Assembly: GCA_029237695.1 (NCBI GenBank)
Contig: CM055272.1
Span: 15,178,042 to 15,242,041 of the forward strand
Reading direction: 5' to 3'
DNA from: Conchocele bisecta
Taxonomy: Eukaryota; Mollusca; Bivalvia; Lucinida; Thyasiridae
DNA: 64,000 bases
Below the pieces are notes generated by a model, which worked only from the letters and a program-made list of their open reading frames with translations, did no database searches and was not told where the DNA came from. Positions 26,401 to 41,400 of the stretch are shown in pieces. A program made the translations under genes and the position numbers. The stretch's first letter is position 1. Every line of letters begins with the position of its first letter.

Positions 26401-29400
26401 TTTTCTTGTAAATAATTATTGGATTTACATTCATTGAGCATAGGCTGCATATGCATGTAAATCCATCAATTGAAATTTACAGACGATCCTAAATTTACAC
26501 TTACATTTTAGTCGTACAAAGTTTAGTGAAACAGGCCCCAGTTCTCCATAAAACATATGTAAAATAATTAATAATTTGGCAATTTATTGTAGGGGAGAGT
26601 GGAGATGAGAATCTGTATATTAATTTTCTTTATCCCATGTGAACTTAATAATTGAAAGGTTTAACATCCCAGCAATAGCTACTGTCATACAGAGATGAGG
26701 TCTTAGTTTCAAGTCTCATCCAAAAGACCAGCGGAATGGAAATGACGGTGGGGAATCACGTCGTCTATTGTTTTGCTTTTGTGCGATTGCAGCAGTCACG
26801 AGTTGTGAGGTAAATCTTATGGTCATTCAATCAGAGCTCCAGATAAGGCGAGTACTTGCGTATTTTACGCACTTATTCTAGCAGAATACGCATTGATTAT
26901 CAAAAGTGGGAGTACAAAATACTCGCAGCAATGTGAAAATACGCATAGATTTTCAAATCGAGTAGTGAAAATACTGTAATAAAGTTGAAATGTACTTAGT
27001 TGAGCAGTGATCAATAACACATTTGTAAAAGTAAAATACGCATTGAATTTGAAATCTGGTGGTATAATAATACTCTTTACATACAAAACTTATCTGGAGC
27101 TCTGTCCAATACACTTGTTTCTTCCTTTAACCCTGACTACGCTGAATTAAATGTTGTCGTCTGCTGGAAATGTTTTATTTTCAATATTTCTCGACAAAAA
27201 CCTGGTTTTGACAGCACATGAGAATCGTCTCCAGTTTTTTGTTAAGAATTAATGCAAAAATGAAAAACAGCAGACGGCAATTTCCGTCAACAGCGTAGGA
27301 AGGGTTAATGATGACCATGCTCCAGCCATTAACACAAGTTTGTCAATACCAAATTTAGCAGCATTACTTCCATAATTTGTCAGAACATTGAAGTCCAAAT
27401 GTTCTATGCACTAGACTGTCGAGTCATCCGTGTTAGCTGGACTAAGCTCTTGTAGTACGGTACCTGTTGTGGCATACCGAGGACCATGAGCACCTGGTCA
27501 AACGTGACGACCGGTTTGTCTGGGTCCAGTAGCCACAGGGCCACACTCGGGTCAAGCACTGTCCACGAGATATCCACTAGAACGGACGTGGACACGGACA
27601 GATACATTGGTGTTTGTTTAGTTGTGCTTACACAACAGCCAGTGTGAAACATGTACAAACATTCTGACAGAAAAATATTGTCAAGATTAGCGTAGGCGGT
27701 GGTGTACTATTTCACCCCAAATTAACATACATGGACCATGTCATGTTAAGGTTGTGACTGTTCCATTATCAAGGTGCATGATCACGTGGTTATAACCACA
27801 ACACCAATTACTGAAACTTCCAGAAGCGCCTCCAATTCAAGGTATTTTATATTGTCCTTATTATGCATCAAACGCGTCTCGTTAAGCCGCATTTGGTGGT
27901 CTCGGTACTTTGGCGCAAACTTTTGTCGGTTTTGCGAAGAATCAATTTCCGTGTCGGTATTGTCAGTATTAAACACGGAAATCAATTCTTCGCAAAATCA
28001 AAAGTATGTGCCGAAGTCCCGAGACGACCAAATACAGCTCATGAAGACGCATTTGCTGCACCATATTTCATCAAAATCCGTTGCATATTAAGAAACTATC
28101 AAATAATACTAACTTTGAGTGAGCGCGCTTTCACCACTTTAAGCCATTGTTGTTGTTGTTCTAACCACGTGATCATGCACCTTGATTATGCAGAAAATGA
28201 GATAATTTTGTAAACATGATCCAGTTAAAGCCTTACAAGATTGGGTTAAAAATGTTACAGGAAACAAACAATATCACCTGCAAATGGACCCTTACACATT
28301 TTCTAAATACATTGTGGATGCCACCGCCGCCGCCCGCACTTCATCAATCCAATAGCAGGGATTTTATAAAAAAATAAATCGGCCAAAAATCTTTATTCAA
28401 CGTTTTTCATTATACAAAATATAGTGAAATAGACCCCAGGTGTCAAATAGCTACGATTGAGCTACAATGGGCAAAACAATGGGCAGGTCACACATAGAGA
28501 ATACCAGGCTAGTGTCTTTTGATATCAAGTTTATCAGGCAAGGCTAGGAAACGCGTAGGAATTCTGAGGCTTGCTAGTCTATTTATCAGATATAGTTTTA
28601 GGCCACAGAATAAGCAATTTGACGTGGTTTTCATTGAAATGAACGCAGACTTGTTTTCATGACGTAATTCGTCTGATGCCATTAGGTAACGTCATGTGAC
28701 GGCATTTGACCAATGAAACTTCACTTTTCATTATGTTGTAACTCGGATATTCATATCAGGTCAATGCCTGCTACGACATCATGTTATCAGTTGATATGTA
28801 TTCGGCCAATACAACACTTGTTACCTGATAAATGACAGTTACAGAATTCCAGATAAGGTGCGTATTGGCGTATTTTACGCACTTACTTTAGCAGAATACG
28901 CATTGATTATCAAAAGTGGGGGTACAATACTTACAGCAATGTGAAAATATGCATTGATTTTCAAATTGAGTAGTGAAAATACTGTAATAAAGTTGAAATT
29001 TACTTAGTTGAGCTGCAAAAATTGTTTGCTTTTTTCAGCTCAAATAAGTGAATTTTTTAAAACAAATATCATTTGTTCTCTATTTAATAAGGAAAAGAAG
29101 CTATAATACATTTGTAAAAGTAAAATACGCATTGAATTTGAAATCTGGGGAATAATACTCTTTAGACACAAAACTTATCTGGAGCTCTGTAGCCTATTTC
29201 ATCAACATTGCAAAGTATACTTTGAGGGAGCAATCATTTATTTTTCCTGAAATGCATTATTTCATATAGAACTAACAAATGCATATATTTAATGATTAAA
29301 AGTATGCAGAATTATTATACTGAATTTATTACATTATCTGAAATTGAAAATTTCTCCCTCAAAGTATACTTTGCTACTAAAGTATACTTTGCAATGTTGA

Positions 29401-32400
29401 TGAAATAGGCTACATGCAGAAGTTATAATTAATACAGACCATCTAATGGATGCGTGATTAAACATACCTTTGTCACAGTCAAAGTTGTAGAACCTGAGGA
29501 GTTCTGTGAAGAAGTCCTTGGCGTTGAATCCAACTTTTCTCATTGAGCCAACCATCAACGTTCGCCAGAATTCGCTGTGGAATTATGAATACCGTAATAA
29601 CCCAAAATATTCAAACAACATTTGTTTTTCGAAACCCCTATTTTCCAAAACAAATTGTATACAAATATATTGTTATAAACCAGCACAACCATACCAACCC
29701 TAAACAGTGGGACACCCTTTGCTGTAGGAAACACGATGTTTAAATGTGTTGCCTATAATAAATTGTGTCCAAATATTTAGGGGTATGATGGCAACTAGAT
29801 TTGATAGTTAAAGGTACATGCTCACTCAGTATGCACAAAATGTTCTTTATATCGGAGACATCATCCGATATATTTTCTAGCAAAATAAACATTAATTCAC
29901 CATTACCCCACATATTGATTGACATTATTATATATTTTATATTAGACGTAAAATTTCAACACTGATATCAGGGGCGATAACCGTGTTTCCTTAAACTGTT
30001 CACGGATATTACTATTTATTCTCTGTATTTATTTTTTGATGTGCAATGATCATACTTTATAATCTGTATATAATAATATTTGTTCAGGTGACGCATTTAA
30101 TTAGTATAAATAACTAAAAAATATCATGCCTCATTTGCATATGAAAATGGCCTGATACCACCGCGCGTCACTATCAGTAAAATAAATATTACTAAATGAT
30201 TATATCTGTACAGCGGGCACTCGTAATATTTAGAACTGGTGGAATAGTGACACAATTATACACTTATTTAATTCCTATAAAGATCATTTTGTGCCTACTA
30301 AGTGGGCATGTACCTTTAATGGGGGATTACGGAATATACATGAGTAGATTCTGACACCAAATTTCCTATTAACCCTTTCACCCTTAACTAACGGGAATGG
30401 ATTTTGATATGTTGATTTTGCAACCAATCAAATTGTCACAAAATAATTTTCAGAATAGTGACAAGCTGGCTCATCTGAAGTTATACCACTATACAGGTCT
30501 GTGTTTCAGTATTGAAAGGTCTAACTTGAAATAGAGAATAACATGCTAGTATTATTGGAAGTTACGTTTATCTTCGCAATATACATGTAGTGTTTTTCGC
30601 ATTTGAAATTTCGAATCAATACCGGAAAACAATTTCAAATGTCCAGGGGGCCGTTTGACTAAACTTCGTACGACTAAAATGTTCGTAAGTACAAAATTAG
30701 GATAGTCTGTAAATTTTACATTAACAATATTTTTTTGTAAACAATTATTGGATTTACATTTATTGAGCACACAGAATGCTCAATAAATGTAAATCCTTCA
30801 ATCAAAATTTCCATACGATCTTAAATTTTCACTTACAAAACATTTTAGTAGTACAAAGTTTAGTGAAACAGGCCCCGGGCGTTTATTCATGTAATAACTC
30901 TAGCCATATGCCCGCAGTGCTCCAGATAAGGAATTAGTAATCGAGTATTTTCACTCCATCATTTCTGAAGCAATTGGGTACATGTATTTCAAAATTTTAA
31001 TTGGGTAAAATAAAATCACACTACTGTTTACACATCAACAGACAGCAATTATTGAATAGTTTACTTCGAAATGAAAACAAGTCTTGGCATTTCATTAGAA
31101 TTGTCTCCAAGGATACCAAGATGTGTTTTCATGGAAAATAAGAAAACAATATGCTATATTTGTAGTCTGTTTCTTGTTTTCTGCAGCATGATAAAGGTAC
31201 CACAAAATTTTGATTGCTTTTTGATACTCGCTACTTCTGATTTCAATTGGGGTTTTGGCAATTTTAATTGGATATTTAAGCAAATACGCAGCTTATCTGG
31301 AGCTCTGTGCCCGGGATGTGGCTACTCGTGGCCAATGAAAACGCTCAGAATTGTGTAAATAATTATACACTTACCTGTAGGTTGTATGTAGTTTCCTATC
31401 TGTGTTTGTTGCTGGAAACAGGAAAACATCATGATTGGCAGATTTACTTGCGACGGCAAACCCCTTCACCGCAGGGCTTCCAAGTTTCTGCTTGAAAGGT
31501 TGCCGCTTCTACAAAAAACATGGGCTGTCGGAAACTGATTGATTGATTGGGCTTTAATGTCTGTTCAATAGGAAGGCCATATACAGACCAGGGACCCGTT
31601 TCACTAAACTTTGTACGACTAAAATGTTTGTACGGTAAGTGCAAATTTAGGATTGTCTGGACATTTCAATTTATGGATTTACATTTATTGAGCATAGGCT
31701 GCATGCTCAATAAATGTGAATCCAATAATTGTTTTCAAGAAAACATTGTTAATGTGAAATTTACATACTTATCATAATTTTGCACTTACAAACATTTTAG
31801 TCGTACAAAGTTTAGTGAAACGGGCCCCTGTATGGGGCAAGCACTTGCATACAGCACTAAGAATACGATGACAACAGTCAGCATTGAAATACAGTGTCCT
31901 GAAACCCAAAAAAAACGTGAACTTAATTCGCATTTGCTATGAATAATGATTTTTTTTACATCATTACAGAAAATATCATAAGTTTTGTAAAAACATTCAT
32001 GAAACATTGCACACGTTCTTAGGTACATACATGTATATGGATGTACTGGAATGCTCATGCCCAATTAATTGAGGTTTATCTCTAACAATACTCTCAGGCA
32101 GTGGCGTAGCTAGTGGGGGTGGAAGGGTGCAAATGCACCCCCTAAAATTTGGCCCTGTGTGTATTTTTTATGTTACCTTTTTCTGAGGGAAATAACTACA
32201 ATCTACAGTAACTTTGTTCACCAGTTCATTTATGTAGTAATTGAATAGTTGGGAACACAAATGTGTGGCTGCCATAGATTGCTATTCGGAGGTGGCCTTT
32301 AGCACAGGTTGGACTGTAATTGTGTTATTTTACAGATAAACTATAAACCTTTGGATCCTGAGAAAACAGGCCATCTCTCAGCTGGGTGGAGTCGTTGGAA

Positions 32401-35400
32401 TAGACGAGTGACAGAATCACTTCATTGGCGTCCAACAACCCGGACAAAATGGTGGTCAGCGTGTCCAAATGTATGGTAGAAATGTCCGCAATGTTGCTTC
32501 TGGTGGCAGAAACCTGGCAAAATGGACCCGGTCTTATCATAGGTTACCGAACTTACTGTCTGTTTCACGAAAGCTGCCCAGATATTACGGCTATATAAAC
32601 AATTCAAAAACTTTTTTTTTTCTCAATACTATTAAATTAAAGGAAAATTAAAGAAAGAGCCTTATTTTTATTTTGTGAAATTTGGTAAAATCTTGATTTT
32701 ATTGTGAAAAAACAATTTTCCCATGTTAGATCCCCATAGATATCTTCACAGTGAAGATGTCTATGGGGATTTAACATGGGGAAATCTTTTAGAACTTCAG
32801 AAAAACTGGACCGATTTTCAAAATTTAACTTTTGTTTTCTTAGATCATTTCCAAGCTATCTAGCCAGGTTTTCGTTTTCTGACTCCTCCACCTCATTTAC
32901 CCCCATGATAAATTCCCAGACAAATAAATTTTTCGTAATAAAATCAATATTTGACCAAATTTCAAGAAATAAAAAGAAGGCTCATTCTTACATTTTGATA
33001 AAACTTAATATTATCGCAAAAAAATACTGTTTTTGCATTGTTTATATGGCCGTAAAACTTGGGCAGGTTTCGTGAAACAGACAGTAGAAAAATGACAAGC
33101 AACTTCCCATAGAACAACTTCTGTGCAGGCGCGGATACAGGAGGGGGGGGGGGGGGGGTCCAAAGGGGGGTCCAAACCAAGGGGTCCAGGGGACAAAAAA
33201 CAAACCCCCCCTGCTCCCGGCAAAAAAAAATAATACGAAAACCTACAATACTCGAATAGTTGGATGACTTTTTTCGTGGCCTAGGTGTCAGGAAATCGCA
33301 TCTGCGGCAATCTGGCATCTAAAAATTACCTAGGGGAGGACCCCCAGACCCACCTACTTTACGATTATAGACCCCCCCCTGCAATTATTTCTGTATCCGC
33401 GCCTGCCGTGGTACTATTGATGTTAAAATTAGCAGAATTTGTGATGACACATCATTTAGATGTCAACTAGATGTCAAACTTCGCCCATTCTAACACTGAT
33501 GGTGCCATGGACGATATTAGTGATTTCCCAAGATCGGTAAATATAGATGGATTGATTGATGAATTGCGAAAATCATGTGATTTAGTCAACAGAAATACCA
33601 GTAGGGTTGGACTTTTAGCATATTTATATGCGACTGTTACTAGAGAAATGGGGCTTGTTGGTTTTGCGACCAGTGAAGATCCAGATCAGACTGTGCATCC
33701 GCACAGTCTGATCAGGATCTGCACTGTTTGCCATTCCATCAATGAAACAACCATCATGCTTGTGACAATTAATATAGATCATTATCAGGCTACAGGAGTG
33801 TGCTATTTGATCAGGAGCTACACTGGTGACAAATCCCATAAGCCCCATTTCTCCAGTCACAGTAACATATTATTAAGCAACCCCGATTCACTAACTTTGT
33901 GGTCAGTACAAACCGGGTATTATTCTGTATGCATTTTCTGACAAATAATAGAAATACCCATGTGAAAGATGAAAGGGTTTAACTTGGCAACAACTAAGGC
34001 AATATAGAGATAGGGCGTCTGTTTCAAGTCTCATCCAATGTCATTCGAAGTCTTGTCTCTAATTGCCATTTCAAATACAATTATCGAGCAAAGAGTAAAT
34101 ATGTAATTTTAGAAATACCCATTTCATTTGAAAAGTATGGAGTAACAGTATTCAATGCCAACTTAATTAGCTCTTGAAGGGAACCATGAGCATGCAATTG
34201 GTTTTTCACTCTTCAATCATCAACAATTCTAACATTCCATAACAAATCAAGAATAATAAATAAAAGAAATTTTCAACAAACTTTCAACATAACATTTCAA
34301 CTCAACATTTCAACTCAACTAAAGAATTCACCAACTGCTAACCCTTACAATGCTGTTGTTGTTGTTGTTGTTGTCTGCTGAGTATTTTTTATGTTTCCAT
34401 TCTAACCAGCAAAATCAAAGTTTACCAGCAATGAAATTGATTCTAAAGTTCGGCAAAACTGTGCTTTTTATTGAGAAAGAAGATAAAATATGAAGCAACA
34501 GCAGACGACAAATTTTATTTCCGGCATTCCAAGGGTTAATGTACGACACCTTATTCACTGATCGCGAACGATCGCTGTTTGGGGTAGGTTTAGATTTTTT
34601 CAAGGGTACAGCAAAACCCTTCGACTTGTTCACCCTTTTCTTGGAGTTAGTCTAGAAAACAGATGATAATATTTTCATCATACAGGTCTACACTCGTTAC
34701 CTCAAACTCACTTGAACTACTGATAACTCAAGTCCAATTCATGATCCCAAGTACATGTTTTCCTATATAAGAACTCTTGGTAACTCAAATTTTTGTTAAC
34801 TCACAAAGTATTTGCCTCAGTCCCTTGGGGCTTCGTATGACTAAAATGTTCATAAGTGCAAATTTAGGATTGTCTGGAAATTTCAATTGATGGATTTACA
34901 TTTATTGAGCACAGGCTGCCTATGCTCAATAAATGTAAATCCTATAATTGTTTACAAGAAAACGTTGTTAATGTGAAATTTACAAACTATCATAATGTTG
35001 CACTTACTAACATTTTAGTCCTACAAAGTTTAGTGAAGCGCCCCCCTGGAGTAAATGTAAATGTACATTATATAGAATGCAATACAGCGGAACCTCTCCA
35101 AACCGGACACCATAACACATATATAACCATATTTTTGATGGGTTCTTGGCCATTTATTTTTATCATAATGTCTATTCATAATTGCACACACATGTCTTAG
35201 AATGATCGAAAGCCTTATAGACAATGAAACATCTCTAAACCGGACACCCTGGGGATCTCCCAGGGTGTCTGGTTAAGATAGGTTTCCCTGTATTTGCACT
35301 ATACAATTTAACACCAGGGCCTGCAAATAGCAGCTTTAATTTACCAGTAGGTCTGGGAACCTAACAAGGAAAAAAGTGAAAGGTCCAAGGAATTTTTTGG

Positions 35401-38400
35401 AAGGTCTGAGGATATTCTAGAGCAAAACGGTAGAAATATGTTTCATACTAAATGACTCGTCACACCATGTGTAAATACTTGAATATCATATGTCATCAAA
35501 AATTATCTTATAAGACGATAATCAGAATGGATTTAGCATCACCACTAATGATGATCGCAATTTCAATTTTATCACAGGTCCGGTGCACTTTTTGCTTGTA
35601 AAATACAAAGGTCCGACAATAAAATGTGCAGGTCCAGGACCACGGACCAGTGCTATTTTCAGGCCCTGAACACATATGTGGCTGTGACTGGAGAAATGGG
35701 GCTTTGCGACCAGTGTAGCTCATGAACAAGCAGCACACTCCAGTAGTATGATAATGACCTATATTGCTTGTCAGAAGCATGCCGGGTGTTTCATTGACGG
35801 AATGTCGTACAGTGAGATCCTGATCAGACTGTGCGGATGCACAAGCTGGTCTGGATCTACACTAGTCGCAAATCCCATAAGCCCGCTAATCCCATTTTTC
35901 CAGCCACAGCCACATATAGTGATTGTTCCACTTCCGCCGACGATACACAATATATTTATTGAAGATTATTTCTTTCAATATAGTAAAAATAATACCCTCC
36001 TAATTATTATTTATTTCATGAAATTGTGTCAAATATTGATTGTTATTACACAAAGGTCACAATGGAAGATGAAATTACCAGAAGGCCGTTTCACTAAATT
36101 TCATACGACTAAAATGTTTGGAAGTGCAAAATTATGGTAGTCTGTAAATTTCACAATGCACAATAAATGTAAATCCATCAATTGAAATTTCCAGACGATC
36201 ATAAAGTTGCACTTACAAACATTTTAGTCATACAAAGTTTAGTGAAATGGCCTCCCTGGCGCGATACATTTTGAAATTGACTCCGAAACTTGGCAATAAA
36301 GCTGACAAATAATCAAACTAAGAAAACAAAGAGAAAGTGAATACGTTTAATGTCCCAGCAACAGCTGAAGCCATATAGAGACGGTATCGCAGTTTAAAGT
36401 CTCATCCGACAGACCAGTGGGATGGAAATACTATGTAAGTATTTGTCACGCCCAAGGTGAGGATTGAACTCACAAATTTGTGTATTGAAGTCCAATGCCA
36501 CATATACAATCCCTAGGTGACAGCCTATGCCCTAGTTTCAAGCCAATCTGATATACCGTACAGTACAGTGGAAACTCCGAATACCGGACCCTCTAAATAC
36601 CGGAATCCTCCCGAAACCGGACAATTTTCATAGTCCCAATTTAATTCCTTCTTTATTCAATGTACTAAAAACCTCTGAATACCGGATCCTCTGAATTCCG
36701 GAAACCGGACGATTTTCAAAAAAAAAAAGAAGAGACTTTTCAGCATAATTTTATCTCTGAATACCGGATGGATCAGAATTGCTAAAATCACCAAGCGCCC
36801 GCGGCAGGAGATAAATTTCACACAATGGTCGTGTTGGATTTCATGTCAGACAGGTGTGATAAGAGAGACACGGCATTTTACACGGTTCACAAGTCAAGGA
36901 TGTTTTGTGTCTCACAACCTACAAATATTTCCGAGCATGTGATCGACGCGTGATATTGGAAAACCGACCAATGAAACCCGACTTTCATCAAAACAAAGAT
37001 GGATACTCGATATTTACATTTACAAATCGGGCCATGTTTGGTCTTGAATTAAATAGCGAAAAACATGCCGCTATTTCCCATTGCAGACTTAAATCGCTAA
37101 TTGGAGTACACGTTTTATAATAGTGACAAACCAATTTACACACCTTCAGTAAGAATAGTGAAAAACCTCTAAAAACCGGAAACCTCTCTAAAACGGACTT
37201 TTTATCTGGTCCGCAGGCTGTCCGGTATTCGGAGTTTCTACTGTATTAACAATAGATAGTAGATAGCAGAAAACTTCAACGCAAATCTTGAACAGACAGA
37301 CAAACAGATGAACTGACGAACTGGCTGGCGACTATATGCAAATTTTTTTTTCAGGCTGTAGATATGATTCTAATACAAAACCTAACCATGAAAATGTTAG
37401 ACTTGTATGTCTGTAATGAAAAGAATCAACTTACCAATATGTATGCTGGTTCGGTCTTGCCGAGATCTGCTGAAATATGTGGGAACTAATACTATTGCAT
37501 AAAATGGGCTTTTACAGGGCAATGACATGGTGTATGGAATGGAATGGTGCTTAACGGCCCATCAACACAAAAGAGTATCATTTAGGGCCAAGCAATGTAG
37601 GTGAAGAATAAAAATAATTTAGTAAAATACATGTAGTTTGTCATACCGCAGATAAGTTTCTCGGCTTTTGATTGGCTAGCTTGCCTGGTCATATATATTA
37701 TATGACCTGCCAAGGCCGTCGAACATAGAGAAATTGCGATTCCCCTCCGGCTCCTCGCGTCTAATGAAGACACATTTTGCAAGCGTCTCGCGATTGCGAA
37801 TTGTATTCCTCACTAAACACAATAAAATCCCGAATTGATCAATACAAGTAACAAATTGTACACTCAAAACCAATCTTTATTGTTTATTTTTCCATAAATA
37901 TTCTTCGCTCATCAAAATATGAGCGAAAAATTAGCCAAAATAACGAAAATTGCTTTTCAAATCTCAACACGCTTGTCTTCGTGACACGGCTATATTTAGG
38001 TCACAAACTATGGGTTGCATGCACGAAACCGCGGCGTAGCAATGACAGCGATTTTTTGGGAACCAGAGGCATTATTCTAGAGGCGCCAAAGGGAGAGCAG
38101 ATCGATAGATCAGTGGAATATAAATTAAACAAGAAATGCGTCTGTCGAACGCGGATGCCACCTGCAGCATATTTGAGAAACTGTGACAAAGTGGTTAACC
38201 GAAAAGTGTGACGGACGGACGGACCAAACACTATATGCCACCCGTTTCTTCGAAACCCGGTGGCATAATTACACGATATAAACAAGAAACGAGGCAAAGC
38301 CACGAAGGCCAGGTTTTTTCCAAGCATAGACACTTGGATAACATAATTATACCCACTTTTTGTAGACTAGATGGCCGTGGCCTGCATGTCGCGCCTTGGG

Positions 38401-41400
38401 GCGAGGCATGGACACTAAAAAAATAGATATAGTAGATGGAAAAACTTTAACCAAAAAACTTTAAGCAGGTGTGACAATGATGATAAACACCCATGTGAAG
38501 TATCAAGGTATTGGGTGAAGCAGTTGCAGAGATATAGTACACGAAAAAACTTTAACAAAAAAATAAAAATCAAAGTAATTTGATCTTGACATTGGGCACA
38601 GGATCGCGCTTTCCGCAAGCAGGTGCAACAATGATGATAAACACCCATGTGAAGTATCAAGGTATTGGGTGAAGCAGTTGCAGAGATATAGTACACGAAA
38701 AAACTTTAAAAAAAAAATTCAAAGTAATTTGACCTTGACATTGGGCACAGGATCGCGCTTTCCGCAAGCAGGTGCGACAATGATGATAAACACCCATGTG
38801 AAGTATCAAGGTATTGGGTGAAGCAGTTGCAGAGATAGTGATATGTGGTGGGCACCCCTTGATTATGAAGCTGTGAAAGTTTGGTGGTCCTAGGTGGTAC
38901 AGTAACAAAGAAATGGACTCAAACACGAAAACTTAACATTGATTGTGGACGCCGCCAGCCGCCCACCGCCCGCCCGCCCGCCGCCCGCCTTTCGCCAATC
39001 CAATAGCCTGGATTTTTTTTCAAAAAACCTGCCTAAAAAACTATCATAAAGTTGTTTTCGATGGATTTCTTACTCCATATTTAGTTTGTTTTCGTTTAAT
39101 AAAAAAACAAAATGTTCATTTATGCCTTTATATTAAGACTGACGGTAGAAAATCGAATCTCGGATTATTTTTCTTCCTGAAAAAAACGCAAAGATCAAAA
39201 GAAGAAATAAGTTTATACGGCCAAATACAGGATCTGCGGTATGACAAATACGTTATTGTGATAGCCTCGGGTGAACATACATGTACCTCCAGACGGGCAA
39301 TATTACACCATATAGCCTGTGTAGAATCACAATAACTTATAATGTTAGACGACACGGTGTAATATATCATAATATATTAATGAAAAAATATGCAAATAAA
39401 GCTGTTACAGAAAACATGTTACATGATCAGTAGTGCTTCAACAAATGATACTGTGCTTATGCAATAAATAGAATTTACCATTTAAAAACTTTTAACCTAA
39501 ATCCCAAAAACTTTAAACTTTAAGGTAAATTTCAAAGTAATTTGACATTGCGCACAGGGGCAACATGGGTTGGGCATAGAATGAAAATATGGGTGATAAT
39601 ATTAGAGGTCCACCACCACCAAAGATTTATGAACGACTTACAAAATAATCCCAAAGCATATGCTTGAAACTGATGTAAAAGATACATTAACATGTCTGTC
39701 AAGTAGATTAGTGCATCAATTGACTGGTTTCTGCAAGCAAAGAGTGTCTATGGCATAACAAATCTGGCTTATTTTCTTTTAACATACTACTTTTGACAAC
39801 ACAGCAGCGCATGAATATCTGATGATTTAGTGTGGTTAAACCTATAAGGACAACTTATGTTTTTAGATCTGACAAATTTGCCCACTATTCACAGCTATGT
39901 CCTATTCCCTGATATAGTAGGAAGTTTGGGGACAAGTTATCCAGTAGTTTTCGTATAATGGCCGTTCAACTACAGCCAGCGACTTGTCGCAATTCGCGCC
40001 AACTCGAACAGATGGACAACTTTGAAGTTTTCAAGAGATAATGCGACAAACACTTCACTATTTGTATTGTAATATGAAGAATTGGGCCTACATAAGAGCA
40101 TGTTTAACATTTCTACAGTTACAGACCACATACACCAATCTAACATAATAACCATTAAAAACGTTTTTGTTGGAAAAGGGTCACGCCTTGAAAGGGTCAG
40201 TCAGAAAATGGTTTTATTGCTCAGAAAAGGCCACAAAGCTGGTTTATGCCACTGCTAGTGTATGAGTATTGATCATATATGTGACAATAATGTGAGGTCA
40301 GCTATGTTTGAAGACTACTACCAGCGGCTGGAATTGAAACCGCCTCGCATGACAAACAGGATCAGACTTAAAAAATAATCTCAAAGCATATGCTTGAAAC
40401 TGATGTGAATGATACATTAACATGCCTGTGAAGTCGACTAGTGCATCAGTTGACTGGTTTCTGCAAGCAAAGAGTGTCTATGGCATAACAAATCTGGCTT
40501 ATTTTTTTTAACGTACTACCGGTACTTTTGACTACACCGCGCATGAATATCTGATGATTTAGTGTGGTTAAACCTAAAACACACACGTGAAGTTTCGAGT
40601 AATTTGACCTTGACATTGGGTAAGGTAAATTTCAAAGTAATCTGACCTTGATAATTGGGCACAGGGGTCGCACAGATGATAACAATTACACATGTGAAGT
40701 TTTGAGTTAATTGGCGAAGCGGTTTCACAGATATAGTGTTCTTAAAAACTTTTAACCTAAATCCCAAAAAATATTTAAGATGGACACAGGTACGTACGGA
40801 CGTACATGTACATACATAAGTACGCCAATGTGCCGACTATATCGCGCCATCTAGTTCTAGCTGTCTAGTTTCATAATTTCATGAGAAACTCGGCATAGTG
40901 TTTGTTCGTTTGCGCATAATATGAATACGTAATCAGCTAGCCAATCAAATTCGCTGCAGGTGTTATTACAAGTGGGTCATATCACTTTTATGAAATGGGT
41001 TACAGCACGTCATAACAAGGTTTTCATGTGATAAACTGGGTTATATTATAGGAATGAATGGCCTTTTTGTGGAATTTATCGGGGTATAAACTTGGAAAAG
41101 TCGCGGGAATACTGGACGAAGGCCGGAAGGCCTCGTCCAGTATTCCTGCGACTTTTCCAAGTTTATATCCCCGATAAATTCCACAAAAAGGCCATTCATT
41201 CCTTATAATTCCAGCATTTTAAATAAATTCATGAAGAAAATGTGTTCATTTTCCGTTTTCTTAAGAATTATTTTAATTGCACCTCACGGTTACGGAAAGT
41301 AGTTTGGCATGGGAGTTTACTGGGATATAAATTTTGGACAGAACTTGCTACGGACCAATCAAATGTTAGGGAATTGTGTAAATATTTTTGTGCTGGAATT

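Noticed and set aside
6512..27576. Assignment of the polymerase as POLQ or HELQ
   Set aside because: Motifs such as LRAQAERQAVNF, LDPSVALWLLDP followed by GLW-L, and EYRQ-x-x-K-KST match POLN best, and no helicase exons are present upstream.
36905..37120. 71-codon reading in the 36567-37243 element as a transposase remnant
   Set aside because: No DDE or helix-turn-helix pattern is visible, and it is too short to judge.
39643..40520. LTR retrotransposon suggested by two 150-bp direct repeats
   Set aside because: No TG..CA ends, primer-binding site or coding between them; the surrounding sequence belongs to an array-type element.
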